A stretch of DNA of 64,000 nt from Pseudoduganella violaceinigra DSM 15887. Lineage in GTDB: Bacteria > Pseudomonadota > Gammaproteobacteria > Burkholderiales > Burkholderiaceae_D. Shown here one piece after another: positions 53,468 to 62,048 of the stretch. Position numbers and translations under genes: made by a program. The notes under the pieces were generated by a model. That model was given only the letters and a program-made list of their open reading frames with translations. It had not been told where the DNA came from and did no database searches. Location: the NCBI RefSeq assembly GCF_000425385.1, contig NZ_AUDI01000001.1, positions 186,001 through 250,000 of the forward strand. Direction: 5' to 3'. Within the stretch, counting starts at the first letter, position 1, and every line of letters begins with the position of its first letter.

Positions 53468-54178
53468 TCAGCGTACGCGGCGGATCGAAGAAATGCGGTC
53501 GATGAAGTCTTCCAGGTTCGGATAGCGGCCCGGACCATAGGTACGGCACTGGCCGCCGTAGTCGGCATGTTCGCAAACCTGCCAGGTACCGTAATTAATC
53601 ACCAGCGAGTTGGCGTTGTCGTTGAAGCCGACGTCGCGCAGGGTATGCATGTCGTTATTGATAACCACGTGGCGGCCACGGAAGCCTACGTCGTTATACA
53701 TTTCGACGGCGTCGCCGCGTTCGCGGTAGTCGCGGCGTTCTTCACGGCGGTCTTCCATCCAGCGGCCGTCGCGACGCTCTTCGCGGCGCTCGTCGCGGTA
53801 ATCGCGGTAATCGCGGTCATCGCGGCCATACCCGTAGCCCGAGTTGCCGCGATCGCGGCGGCCGCCCTGGATTTCACGTGCGGACGAGAATTGATTGTTG
53901 AACTGGCGCAGGTTCGGATATTCGCCGCGCTCGAACACGGCGCACTGGCCGCCGAAGTCCTTGTGCTCGCACAGTTCCCAGGTACCGGAACGCACGACGA
54001 TACTGGAAGCGCGATCGTTAAAACCGAAATCGGTGAAGTTGCTGGCGGCGCCGTCGGCGATCGTGACGCGTTCGCCGCGGAAGTCTTCATGCGAAAACAG
54101 CAGCAATTCTCCGGCCGAAGCGGCCTGGCCAACAATGGAAGCAGCCAGCAGGAAAGCGGCAGTCAGGGTATTCTTCAT
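53468..54178 (-). CDS. Secreted double beta/gamma-crystallin protein, 236 aa
   Basis: A signal peptide (NTLTAAFLLAASIVGQAASA) is followed by two crystallin domains: GELLLFSHEDFRGERVTI and DAVEMYNDVGFRGRHVVI, each with a repeat of the type TWxxCEHxDxGGQC. Between them is a linker rich in Arg, Asp, Glu and Tyr (DRDYRDYRDERREERRDG). Such domains often bind calcium. Starts at 54178. Function unknown; a matrix or stress protein is likely. Confidence 0.85.
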   Translation of the reverse strand: MKNTLTAAFLLAASIVGQAASAGELLLFSHEDFRGERVTIADGAASNFTDFGFNDRASSIVVRSGTWELCEHKDFGGQCAVFERGEYPNLRQFNNQFSSAREIQGGRRDRGNSGYGYGRDDRDYRDYRDERREERRDGRWMEDRREERRDYRERGDAVEMYNDVGFRGRHVVINNDMHTLRDVGFNDNANSLVINYGTWQVCEHADYGGQCRTYGPGRYPNLEDFIDRISSIRRVR

Positions 54179-54276
54179 AAACAAAATCTCCGTAATTCGG
54201 GCATTCTATGCGTTTTAACGCGGTACAAAGCCCGCTAGCCTACCTTACCTTGTAACAAATTCCTACAGCAAGTCAC

Positions 54277-55632
54277 ATGCCGACCACGTTTTCCCGCTCC
54301 AATCTACGCAAAGAAGCAACAGCACTATGGAAATTGGCCTGGCCAGTATTAATTGGACAACTAGCCACAGTCGGCATGGCGGTGGCCGACGTGGCCATGA
54401 CCGGCCATACCCAGGCTTCCGAGCTGGCGGCCGTGTCGACCGGGGCCGCCATCTGGTCCATCGTGGTGGTGACCGTGGTCGGCACCATGATGGCCATGAA
54501 CACCCTGGTGGCGCATGAAGTAGGCGCCGGCAGCCATCAGCGCATCCCGCACCTGGTACGCCAGGGTCTGTGGAAAGGGCTGGGCGTCGGCCTGGCCGCA
54601 GCGCTGCTGGCCAACCTGGCGACGCTGCTGTTCGACTATCTGCAGTTGGCGCCGGAGGTGAACCAGCGCGCTGCCATGTTCGTCCACATCATCAGCATCG
54701 GGCTGCCGCCCTTCGCCTGCTACCGCGCGCTGTACGGCTACAGCGCCAGCATCAACCAGACCAAGCCGGTAATGGTGATCGCCCTGCTCGGCCTGGCGTT
54801 CAATATTGCAGTGAACTGGCTGCTGGTCTTCGGCCATTTCGGCCTGCCGGCCATGGGCGGCGTGGGCTGCGCGGTGGCCACCGGCATCTGCATGTGGCTG
54901 ATGCTCGGGGCGATGCTGGTGTGGATGCGCATGGCGCCCGCCTACCGGGCCACTTACCCTTTCACGCACTGGGATTGGCCGCACTGGCCGGAGATCCGCA
55001 GCATGCTGCAGCTTGGCCTGCCGATCGGCGTGACCTATTTTGCCGAGGTGAGCGCTTTCGGCGCGGTGGCGCTGCTGGTGGCGCGTTTCGGCGTGATCGA
55101 GCAGTCGGCGCACCAGATCGCGCTGAACTTTTCTTCGCTGGTGTTCATGGTGCCGCTTAGCCTGGGCATCGGGATGGTGACGCGCGTCGGCCAGGCGCTG
55201 GGGGAAGGCGATGCGCGGCGCGCCCGCCTTGCATCCTGGGTCGGCCTGGGCCTGTCGCTGGCGTTCGCCGTGCTGTCGGCGGCCTTCATCGCCCTGTTCC
55301 GCCACCAGATCGCCGCCGCCTACACCAGCGACGCGGCCGTCCAGGCGACTTGCGCCACCCTGCTGCTGTTCGCCGCGCTGTTCCAGCTGTCGGACGCGAC
55401 GCAGGTGGCGGCCGCTTGCGCCATCCGCGGCTACAAGGTGACGCGCGGACCGATGCTGATCCAGCTGCTGGCCTTCTGGGGCTTTGCCCTGCCGCTGGGC
55501 TGCCTGCTCGGTCTGTGGAAGGGAATGGCGGCTGCCGGCTTCTGGATCGGCCTCGTGCTGGGCCTGACGGTAGCCGCCGTCCTGCTCACCTGGTTCCTGC
55601 ACCGCTTGTCGCTGACGCGCCTGCGGGCATGA
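54277..55632 (+). CDS. MATE-family efflux transporter, 451 aa
   Basis: The first helix (EATALWKLAWPVLIGQLATV) is followed by MTGHTQASELAAVSTGAAIW and an internal repeat of two six-helix halves, the NorM-like layout. MATE pumps export cationic drugs against Na+ or H+. Its end overlaps by 47 bases with the end of the TPR gene coming from the other side. Length is normal. Confidence 0.92.
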   Translation: MPTTFSRSNLRKEATALWKLAWPVLIGQLATVGMAVADVAMTGHTQASELAAVSTGAAIWSIVVVTVVGTMMAMNTLVAHEVGAGSHQRIPHLVRQGLWKGLGVGLAAALLANLATLLFDYLQLAPEVNQRAAMFVHIISIGLPPFACYRALYGYSASINQTKPVMVIALLGLAFNIAVNWLLVFGHFGLPAMGGVGCAVATGICMWLMLGAMLVWMRMAPAYRATYPFTHWDWPHWPEIRSMLQLGLPIGVTYFAEVSAFGAVALLVARFGVIEQSAHQIALNFSSLVFMVPLSLGIGMVTRVGQALGEGDARRARLASWVGLGLSLAFAVLSAAFIALFRHQIAAAYTSDAAVQATCATLLLFAALFQLSDATQVAAACAIRGYKVTRGPMLIQLLAFWGFALPLGCLLGLWKGMAAAGFWIGLVLGLTVAAVLLTWFLHRLSLTRLRA

Positions 55633-57190
55633 GGTCCACCGCCGCAAGGCCCTGGCGCACCGCGTTGCGGCCCGGGGCAAGCGCGCCGGCGGCTTCGAAG
55701 GCCTTGCGCGCATTGCCGGACTGCTTCAGCTGCAGCAGGGCCTCTCCCAGCAGCTCGTTGGCCGGCTGCACCAGCACTGGCGGGCCGAAGTCCATTTCCA
55801 GCGCCAGCTCCTGCTGCGCAGCCTGGCGGAACAGCGCCAGCGCGGCTTCGCGCTCGCCCTTGCGCAGGGCCAGTTGGCCATCCAGCATTGCCAGTTCAAT
55901 GCCGGGAATGCGGTAGCGCGCATGGTCCGGCGCCAGGTCCGCATCGCCCGGCTTGACCGCCAGATAGGCCTGCGCGGCCTCGCGCGCCTGCGCCACCGCC
56001 GCATCGGCTTTCTCCGGGCTGCCGCGTAAGGCCACCCAGGCGTCCGTCACGGACCAAACCAGCGCGGCGCCGCTGTACTTGGCAGCAGTCGGCGCCAGGT
56101 CGGCAATGGGGTCTGGCACACCGTTCCCGTCGATCAGGTAGCGGGCCCGCATCTGGGCCAGGCCAAGCATGCTGTTCTCATGGTATTTCAGCTGTTCCGC
56201 CGTCGCCGGCGCTTCCTCGCGCAGGCGTGCGGCGCAATTGTCGATGATGGCGCGCGCATCGTCCATGCGGCCCAGCTGCACTTTGGCGTAAGACAGCCAG
56301 ATGATGTAGTGGCCGCAGGCCGGCGCACGCGCCCTGGCGTTCCTGGCCAGCAGCTGCTTGTAATGGACCTGCAGCGCGGTTTCGTTGGCGCGCACGGTTT
56401 CGTCCCACATGCCCAGCGCCAGGTAGATATGCGATGTCATATGCTGCGCATGGTCCGCCTCCGGCGCGATTTTGCCGTAGGCGCGGGCGGCGCGCAGGCC
56501 GAGCGGCGCGTGCACCGCATCGTCCACCGAGTGGATCAGGTAATGCGCGGCGCCGGGATGGCGCGGATGGCGTTCGAATACCTCCTGCATCAAGGCCGCC
56601 GCACGCATATACGTCGGCAAATGGCGCCCGGCGTCGGACGTGCCCAGCAGCGCCAGCGCGTAGAAACAAGTGGCGTCGATATCGGCCGGATATTTGGCGT
56701 GCAGCGCTTGCAGCGCCAACGCATAGCGGCGATCGCGCTCATGCTTGCTGCCTTCGCCGTACAGTATCTCGGCGGCCTGCAGGTAATCCTTTTCGCGCGC
56801 CGTACCTGCCTTGGCCTGACGCGCTGCAGGGGTGGCGCCCAGGCGAACCAGCGCAGCCTGCGCCGCCTTGAGATCCTGCTGGAACCAGACCGGGTGGTTG
56901 TAGCTCATCGCCTCGCCCCAGTAGGCCATGGCGAAGCCAGGGTCGGCCTGCTGCGCGCGGCGGAAGGCTTCCGCGGCCGATGCGTATTCAAAATTGTGCA
57001 GCTGCGCCAGGCCGTACAGGAAATCGGCCTGCGCCACCTTGGCTCCGGAGTTCTCGAAGGCCACCAGCCCCACCTTGTCCGGCGCCGGATTGCTTGCGCC
57101 GCTGCCCCGGTGCGACGCCAGCGCCTGCCCGGCCCCGCAGCACAGCGTCAGTGCGAGCACAAAACGAATGGCAGGTGTCCTTGTCAGCAT
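55586..57190 (-). CDS. Secreted TPR-type protein, 534 aa
   Basis: A signal peptide (AIRFVLALTLCCGAGQALAS) is followed by helical repeats: FLYGLAQLHNFEYASAAEAF, RRAQQADPGFAMAYWGEAMS (TPR-like) and later HAQHMTSHIYLALGMWDETV. It looks like a periplasmic tetratricopeptide protein of unknown partner. It is convergent with the MATE gene. No operon partner. Confidence 0.8.
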   Translation of the reverse strand: MLTRTPAIRFVLALTLCCGAGQALASHRGSGASNPAPDKVGLVAFENSGAKVAQADFLYGLAQLHNFEYASAAEAFRRAQQADPGFAMAYWGEAMSYNHPVWFQQDLKAAQAALVRLGATPAARQAKAGTAREKDYLQAAEILYGEGSKHERDRRYALALQALHAKYPADIDATCFYALALLGTSDAGRHLPTYMRAAALMQEVFERHPRHPGAAHYLIHSVDDAVHAPLGLRAARAYGKIAPEADHAQHMTSHIYLALGMWDETVRANETALQVHYKQLLARNARARAPACGHYIIWLSYAKVQLGRMDDARAIIDNCAARLREEAPATAEQLKYHENSMLGLAQMRARYLIDGNGVPDPIADLAPTAAKYSGAALVWSVTDAWVALRGSPEKADAAVAQAREAAQAYLAVKPGDADLAPDHARYRIPGIELAMLDGQLALRKGEREAALALFRQAAQQELALEMDFGPPVLVQPANELLGEALLQLKQSGNARKAFEAAGALAPGRNAVRQGLAAVDLMPAGASATSGAGTR

Positions 57191-57331
57191 GTCGGCTCCC
57201 GGAAGTGAGCCGCCAGTATGCGCCGTTTCGAACCGAAGGAAAATCGGCGAATTACCGCCTATTCCGAATAACTAGGGGAGCCGCTTCTGGTATTGTCTTG
57301 CGGTTCATTAATAAATCATACGGGACATACA

Positions 57332-59548
57332 ATGCGCTTGATCCTCACCCTGGTCGCCCTGCTGGCGGCTGGTACCGCTTCCGCCGAACGCCTGACATTG
57401 GAACGCCTGCACGCCGACCCGGCCCTCTCCGGCCCCGGTGTGCGCGCCCTCAAAGTTTCGCCCGATGGCGCCCGCGTCACCTTCCTGCGCGCCCGCCCGG
57501 ACGACCAGTACCAGATGGATCTGTGGGAATACAATATGAAGGACAAGACCACGCGCCGCCTGGTCGATTCCAAAGTGCTGGTCCCTGTTGAAAACCTGTC
57601 CGACGCTGAAAAGGCGCTGCGCGAGCGTGCCCGCACCGCAGCGCTGAAGGGCATCATTTCCTATAGCTGGTCGCCGGATGGCAAGCAGTTGCTGGTGCCG
57701 CTGGCCGGCAACCTGTATCTGGTCGACCTGTCCAAGCCCGACAACGCGCGCCTGGTGGCGGCCGGCAGCGTGATCGATCCGAAGATTTCGCCGAAGGGCA
57801 AATATGTTTCCTTCGTCCGCGACCAGAACCTGTTCGTCATCGACCTGGCCACCGGCAAGGAACGCCAGCTGACCACCGACGGCAAGGGCACCGTACATAA
57901 CGGCGAAGCCGAATTCGTGGCGCAGGAAGAAATGGGCCAGTTCACCGGCTACTACTGGGCGCCGGACGATTCGGCCATCGCCTTCCGCTGGTACGACGAA
58001 GCGCAGGTGCCGGTGGCGCGCCGCTTCGAAATCTATGCCGACCGCACCGATGTGGTGGAACAGCGCTACCCAGCCGCTGGCGACAAGAACGCCGTCGTCG
58101 CCCTGAAGATCGTGTCGCCGGCCGGCGGCGAGATCCGCGACATCGACCTCGGTGCCAACAAGGACATCTACCTGGTGCGCGCCGACTGGAGCAAGGATGC
58201 CAAGTCGCTGTTCTTCCAGCGCCAGTCGCGCGACCAGAAAACATTGGAACTGATCGGCGTCGATGCCGCCACCCTGGCCCAGCGTCCGGTGCTGACCGAA
58301 ACATCGAACACCTGGACCACCATCAGCGACGACCTGCGCTTCCTGGAAAGCGGCAAGGGCTTCATCTGGTCGTCCGAGCGCACCGGCCGCAACCACCTCT
58401 ACCTCTACGGCATGGACGGCAAGCTGAAACACGCCATCTCCAAGGGCGAGTGGGGCTTCGACAATGTGCTGGCGGTCGACGAGAAGACCGGCAAGGTCTA
58501 TGTATCCGCCAACAAGGACGCGGCTTACGACAAGCAGGTGTATGAGCTGAAGCTGGACGGCTCCACCGCTGACAAGCCAAAACGCATCACCCAGGCCGAC
58601 GGCTGGCACGACGCCGCCTTCTCCAAGCATGGCGAAGTGTTCGTGGACACCTGGTCCGATCCTGCCAATCCACCGCAGGTGGCGATCCGCCGCCCGGACG
58701 GTACGCTGGTCAGTTGGCTGGATGAAAACAAGGTCAACGAGTCGCACCCTTACTTCAAATACAAGCCGGACCTGCTGCCGGTCGAATTCGGCAATATGAA
58801 GGCGAAGGATGGCCAGACCCTCTACTACTCGATGATCAAGCCGTACAAGTTCGACGCGTCCAAGAAGTACCCGGTCTACCTGTCCACCTACGGCGGCCCG
58901 CACTCGCAGCACGTGACGCGCCGCTGGGACGGCGGGCAGTTCGACCAGTACATGGCGCAGCAAGGCTACGTGGTCTTCCGCCTGGATAACCGCGGCTCGT
59001 CGCGCCGCGAACGCGCCTTCACCGACGCCATCTACCGCAACCTGGGCAAGGTGGAAGTGGAAGACCAGCTGACCGGCATCGACTGGCTGGGCCAGCAGCC
59101 GTTCGTGGACGCCAAGCGCATCGGCGTGTACGGCTGGAGCTACGGCGGCTTCATGACCCTGCGCCTGCTGTCGCAAGGTTCGGACAAGATCGCCGCCGGC
59201 GTGTCCGGCGCGCCGGTGACCGACTGGGGCCTGTACGACACCCACTACACCGAGCAGTTCATGGACCGTCCGAGCGACAATGTGGAAGGCTACAAGCAAT
59301 CGAATGTGTTCTACCACGTCGACGGCCTGAAGTCGAAACTGCTGCTGATCCACGGCATGGCGGACGACAACGTCCTGTTCACCAACACCACCAAGATGAT
59401 CGATGCGCTGGTGAATCGCGGTGTGCAGTTTGAGCTGATGACCTACCCGGGCGCCAAGCACGGCGTGTCGAACCGCCTGGCCAAGCGCCACGTGCAAACC
59501 TACATCGACGCCTTCTTCCGCAAGAACCTGAAGCCGGAAACCGAATAA
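57332..59548 (+). CDS. Dipeptidyl peptidase IV (S9B), 738 aa
   Basis: Signal peptide (LILTLVALLAAGTASA), a beta-propeller domain, and a C-terminal alpha/beta hydrolase with the catalytic Ser S603 in GWSYGG, an Asp at 678 or 679 (ADDN) and His H710 in KHGVS. It removes X-Pro dipeptides from peptides in the periplasm. The propeller carries the N-terminus-binding Glu-Glu (EEMGQ) as in S9B enzymes. The ATG at 57332 gives the signal peptide. A terminator follows. Confidence 0.93.
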   Translation: MRLILTLVALLAAGTASAERLTLERLHADPALSGPGVRALKVSPDGARVTFLRARPDDQYQMDLWEYNMKDKTTRRLVDSKVLVPVENLSDAEKALRERARTAALKGIISYSWSPDGKQLLVPLAGNLYLVDLSKPDNARLVAAGSVIDPKISPKGKYVSFVRDQNLFVIDLATGKERQLTTDGKGTVHNGEAEFVAQEEMGQFTGYYWAPDDSAIAFRWYDEAQVPVARRFEIYADRTDVVEQRYPAAGDKNAVVALKIVSPAGGEIRDIDLGANKDIYLVRADWSKDAKSLFFQRQSRDQKTLELIGVDAATLAQRPVLTETSNTWTTISDDLRFLESGKGFIWSSERTGRNHLYLYGMDGKLKHAISKGEWGFDNVLAVDEKTGKVYVSANKDAAYDKQVYELKLDGSTADKPKRITQADGWHDAAFSKHGEVFVDTWSDPANPPQVAIRRPDGTLVSWLDENKVNESHPYFKYKPDLLPVEFGNMKAKDGQTLYYSMIKPYKFDASKKYPVYLSTYGGPHSQHVTRRWDGGQFDQYMAQQGYVVFRLDNRGSSRRERAFTDAIYRNLGKVEVEDQLTGIDWLGQQPFVDAKRIGVYGWSYGGFMTLRLLSQGSDKIAAGVSGAPVTDWGLYDTHYTEQFMDRPSDNVEGYKQSNVFYHVDGLKSKLLLIHGMADDNVLFTNTTKMIDALVNRGVQFELMTYPGAKHGVSNRLAKRHVQTYIDAFFRKNLKPETE

Positions 59549-59574
59549 GGCCGGGCCAGGCGCCCCGCCCTCTC

Positions 59575-59608
59575 AGCCCGCCCGCGCAAGCCGGCGGGCT
59601 TTTTCTTT
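59575..59608 (+). terminator. Rho-independent terminator after DPP IV
   Basis: AGCCCGCC and GGCGGGCT form an eight-pair stem, followed by TTTTCTTT. Confidence 0.8.
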
Positions 59609-59654
59609 GCCGCACCTCAAACCATGGCTCTCCCGACCGGATTAGGCTTGAGAA

Positions 59655-60098
59655 ATGGGCTGGTTCGCGATTAACATCTTATTGCCTGTTTTCGGCCCGC
59701 TGGCACTTCTATTCATCGCCGGCAAAATCTGCACGCCTGCCACCCCGATTGCATCACGAATTCGAATTCTCAACACTATCAAAGATGGCCAACTTAGCTG
59801 GGTCGCAGTGGCGCTTTCCGCCAATTCTTCTTTTGAGCTTTTTGTACAGTGGCAATCCAACATTCCGCCAGCTTGGGCTGGCCCCATCCTGTTCTTCAAT
59901 GTCCTGAATCTGGTTCTCTCAGGACTGCTCGCCGTATTGGGCGCTCTATTCCCGGTTCTTGAACCCAAGGTCGAACTAGATTCCATGGCCGCCTGGCTTC
60001 TTCATTACCGCTTGCTGTGTGTTTCGGCATTCACATTCGCAATTGCTGCCGCATTGCTATGTATCGTACATTTTGCACTTGAGCTTGCTTGCAAATAG
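59655..60098 (+). CDS. Small membrane protein, 147 aa
   Basis: Hydrophobic segments lie around residues 7-22, 73-99 and 120-142, with a soluble loop between the first two, giving three predicted helices. No motif recognised. Codon use is less GC-rich than its neighbours, which hints at a separate origin. It is followed by another tiny membrane gene. Confidence 0.55.
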   Translation: MGWFAINILLPVFGPLALLFIAGKICTPATPIASRIRILNTIKDGQLSWVAVALSANSSFELFVQWQSNIPPAWAGPILFFNVLNLVLSGLLAVLGALFPVLEPKVELDSMAAWLLHYRLLCVSAFTFAIAAALLCIVHFALELACK

Positions 60099-60142
60099 CC
60101 GCCTAACGGTCAAACTATTGGAATCGAGTGAAAGGACTCACA

Positions 60143-60271
60143 ATGAATCACAAAATCACTGCGTTTCTAAAGGACGAGCAAAGGGCGTCTCGAATTATCC
60201 TTAACTGGATTGCAGGATTGAGCTTCACCTGCCTGATTGGGTCGCTTGCCGCACTGATGCTGATGAAGTAA
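60143..60271 (+). CDS. Tiny membrane protein, 42 aa
   Basis: AAAGGA precedes the ATG at 60143. The protein (MNHKITAFLKDEQRASRIIL...) has one hydrophobic segment in its second half (WIAGLSFTCLIGSLAALMLM). It is co-directional with the gene ending at 60098 and probably co-transcribed with it. Function unknown. Confidence 0.5.
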   Translation: MNHKITAFLKDEQRASRIILNWIAGLSFTCLIGSLAALMLMK

Positions 60272-60340
60272 GCCGCCTGTCGATTTATCGGGAGCCCATT
60301 CGTCGTCATGGTACGCTCAAATACCAACGACGGAGGCAAC

Positions 60341-61003
60341 ATGTCCCTGCAACTGTTCTACCATCCCCTCTCCTCCTACTCCATGAAGGCGCTGATTGCG
60401 CTGTATGAGAATGGCACGCCGTTCGAATACCGCATGCTGTCGCCGGACCATGGCGACAACTACCAGCAGTTTGCAGAAATGTGGCCGATCCAGAAGTTCC
60501 CTATCCTGCTGGACGGCGAGCGTATGATTGTCGAGGCCAGCATCGTCATTGAACATCTGGCGCTCCACTATCCCGGCCCGGCAAGACTGCTGCCGTCCGA
60601 TCCCAAGGCGGCGCTGGAAGTGCGCATGATGGACCGCTTCTTCGACAACCATATCGCCACGCCGCAGCAGAAACTGGTGGCCGATGTCCTGCGGCCGGAC
60701 GGCGAGCGCGATCCATACGGTGTTGCCGAGGCACGGCGCAAGCTCGATACGGCATATGCGTGGCTGGACAAAGTGATGGCAACCCGTACTTGGGCGGCGG
60801 GAGCGGAATTCAGCATGGCCGATTGTGCCGCGGCGCCCTTCCTGCTGTATGCCCACTGGTCGCACCCGATCGCGGCAAAGCATGGGAATGTGATGACCTA
60901 CCTGCGCCGGCTGCGCGAGCGGCCATCGTTTGCCCGTTGCTGGCAAGAGGCCAAGCCGTACCGTCATATGTTCCCGCTCGGCATACCGGCGGGCGAGGAA
61001 TAG
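60341..61003 (+). CDS. Glutathione S-transferase, 220 aa
   Basis: SLQLFYHPLSSYSMKALIAL gives the thioredoxin-fold N-terminus with the usual Ser/Tyr region, and KFPILLDGERMIVEASIVIE the cis-Pro and glutathione-binding motif (EAS). The helical C-terminal domain has WAAGAEFSMADCAAAPFLLY. It joins glutathione to electrophiles. CGGAGG before ATG 60341. Confidence 0.88.
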   Translation: MSLQLFYHPLSSYSMKALIALYENGTPFEYRMLSPDHGDNYQQFAEMWPIQKFPILLDGERMIVEASIVIEHLALHYPGPARLLPSDPKAALEVRMMDRFFDNHIATPQQKLVADVLRPDGERDPYGVAEARRKLDTAYAWLDKVMATRTWAAGAEFSMADCAAAPFLLYAHWSHPIAAKHGNVMTYLRRLRERPSFARCWQEAKPYRHMFPLGIPAGEE

Positions 61004-61093
61004 TCGCGCAAGCCAATCCCGGGGTCAGGCCCTGGCCCCGCTGACTCTAGGTGGAGCCAGTCACTGTCAACCTGAATTGGAAATGGCAAAAGA

Positions 61094-61128
61094 AATGGCC
61101 GGCGTGCAAGCTGCAAGCACCGGCCATT
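61094..61128 (-). terminator. Terminator after csbD
   Basis: Minus-strand AATGGCCGG and CCGGCCATT form a nine-pair stem with a long loop, followed by TCTTTT. Confidence 0.6.
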
Positions 61129-61137
61129 GCGGAAGCG

Positions 61138-61344
61138 TTATTGACGGTTACCGCGGTCGATCAGTTCGTCCGTTGCGTCATCGATGGCTTCGCGCAGGTC
61201 GCCGCGCTGTTTCTGCAGCTTGCCTTCCACTTGGTTGGCAACACCCTTCACCTGCTGTTTCGAGCTGCCCACCAGTTCGCCGGCTTCCTGCTGGATCTTG
61301 CCGCCGATTTCCTTCGCCTTACCCTTCACTTGGTCCTTGTTCAT
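61138..61344 (-). CDS. CsbD-family stress protein, 68 aa
   Basis: MNKDQVKGKAKEIGGKIQQE and VKGVANQVEGKLQKQRGDLR are the CsbD repeats. These small hydrophilic proteins rise under general stress; their mechanism is unknown. GAGGAGCGC precedes the ATG. Confidence 0.9.
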   Translation of the reverse strand: MNKDQVKGKAKEIGGKIQQEAGELVGSSKQQVKGVANQVEGKLQKQRGDLREAIDDATDELIDRGNRQ

Positions 61345-61424
61345 AATGCGCTCCTCGTTAAAAAAGTGCGACGAGCAAATAATACGAACAGGCAGCCGGG
61401 CCTACTGTTCGCGAGCTAACATAA

Positions 61425-62039
61425 TTAACGCTTACGCCAGACAGAAGCCAGCCATGGCTGCTGTTCGCGCGGCAATCCTGCGGGGCGGTAATAGTGCGTG
61501 ATGGATTCAAAGCCGGCCGCGCTCACGACAGCGGACCAGGTATCGAAATCGTAGTAACAGCCGTAGCGTGGGCCGTTCCAGCCTTCTTCGTTATGTCCAC
61601 GCGGATTGGAACTGAATAGCACGCCGCGCGGTTTCAGGGTCGCATGCAGGTGCGCCAGCACATCCGGCAAGGCGGCCCTGGGGACGTGGAACAGGGAGGC
61701 GTTGGCGAAAACGCCGTCGAATGCAGACTCCGGCAGCGAGAGCGCCACGAAGTCCTGCTGCCACACGGTGCAGCCGCTCCAGCGCTGCGCCATTTCGACG
61801 AAATGGGCGGAGCCGTCCAGGCCAACCGGCGCATGCCCAAGGGATTTGAAAGTGCGCAGGTCGCGGCCAGGGCCGCAACCGAGGTCGAGAATGCGGAACG
61901 GCGCTGTCCCTTCGATCGCATCGAGCAGCGCCGCGATGTTCTGGCTTACGTCGTGGTCGCGCGTGCCCTCCAGGAAAGCTTGCGCATTGCGTTCGTAATG
62001 TTCCAGCGTGCGGCGGGTGATCTGCTCGATGTCGTCCAT
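61425..62039 (-). CDS. Class I SAM-dependent methyltransferase, 204 aa
   Basis: Motif I is RILDLGCGPGRDLRTFKSLG, with the acidic residue after strand 2 (VGLDGS), and FDGVFANASLFHVPRAALPD as the post-motif region. Substrate unknown. It lies nine bases downstream of the end of the M13 peptidase gene on the same strand side, so the two may be co-transcribed. Confidence 0.85.
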   Translation of the reverse strand: MDDIEQITRRTLEHYERNAQAFLEGTRDHDVSQNIAALLDAIEGTAPFRILDLGCGPGRDLRTFKSLGHAPVGLDGSAHFVEMAQRWSGCTVWQQDFVALSLPESAFDGVFANASLFHVPRAALPDVLAHLHATLKPRGVLFSSNPRGHNEEGWNGPRYGCYYDFDTWSAVVSAAGFESITHYYRPAGLPREQQPWLASVWRKR

Positions 62040-62048
62040 CCTCCTACT

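Noticed and set aside
57308..59497. 729-codon minus-strand frame opposite dipeptidyl peptidase IV
   Set aside because: It mirrors a well-supported gene with a full catalytic triad, and shows no motif of its own.
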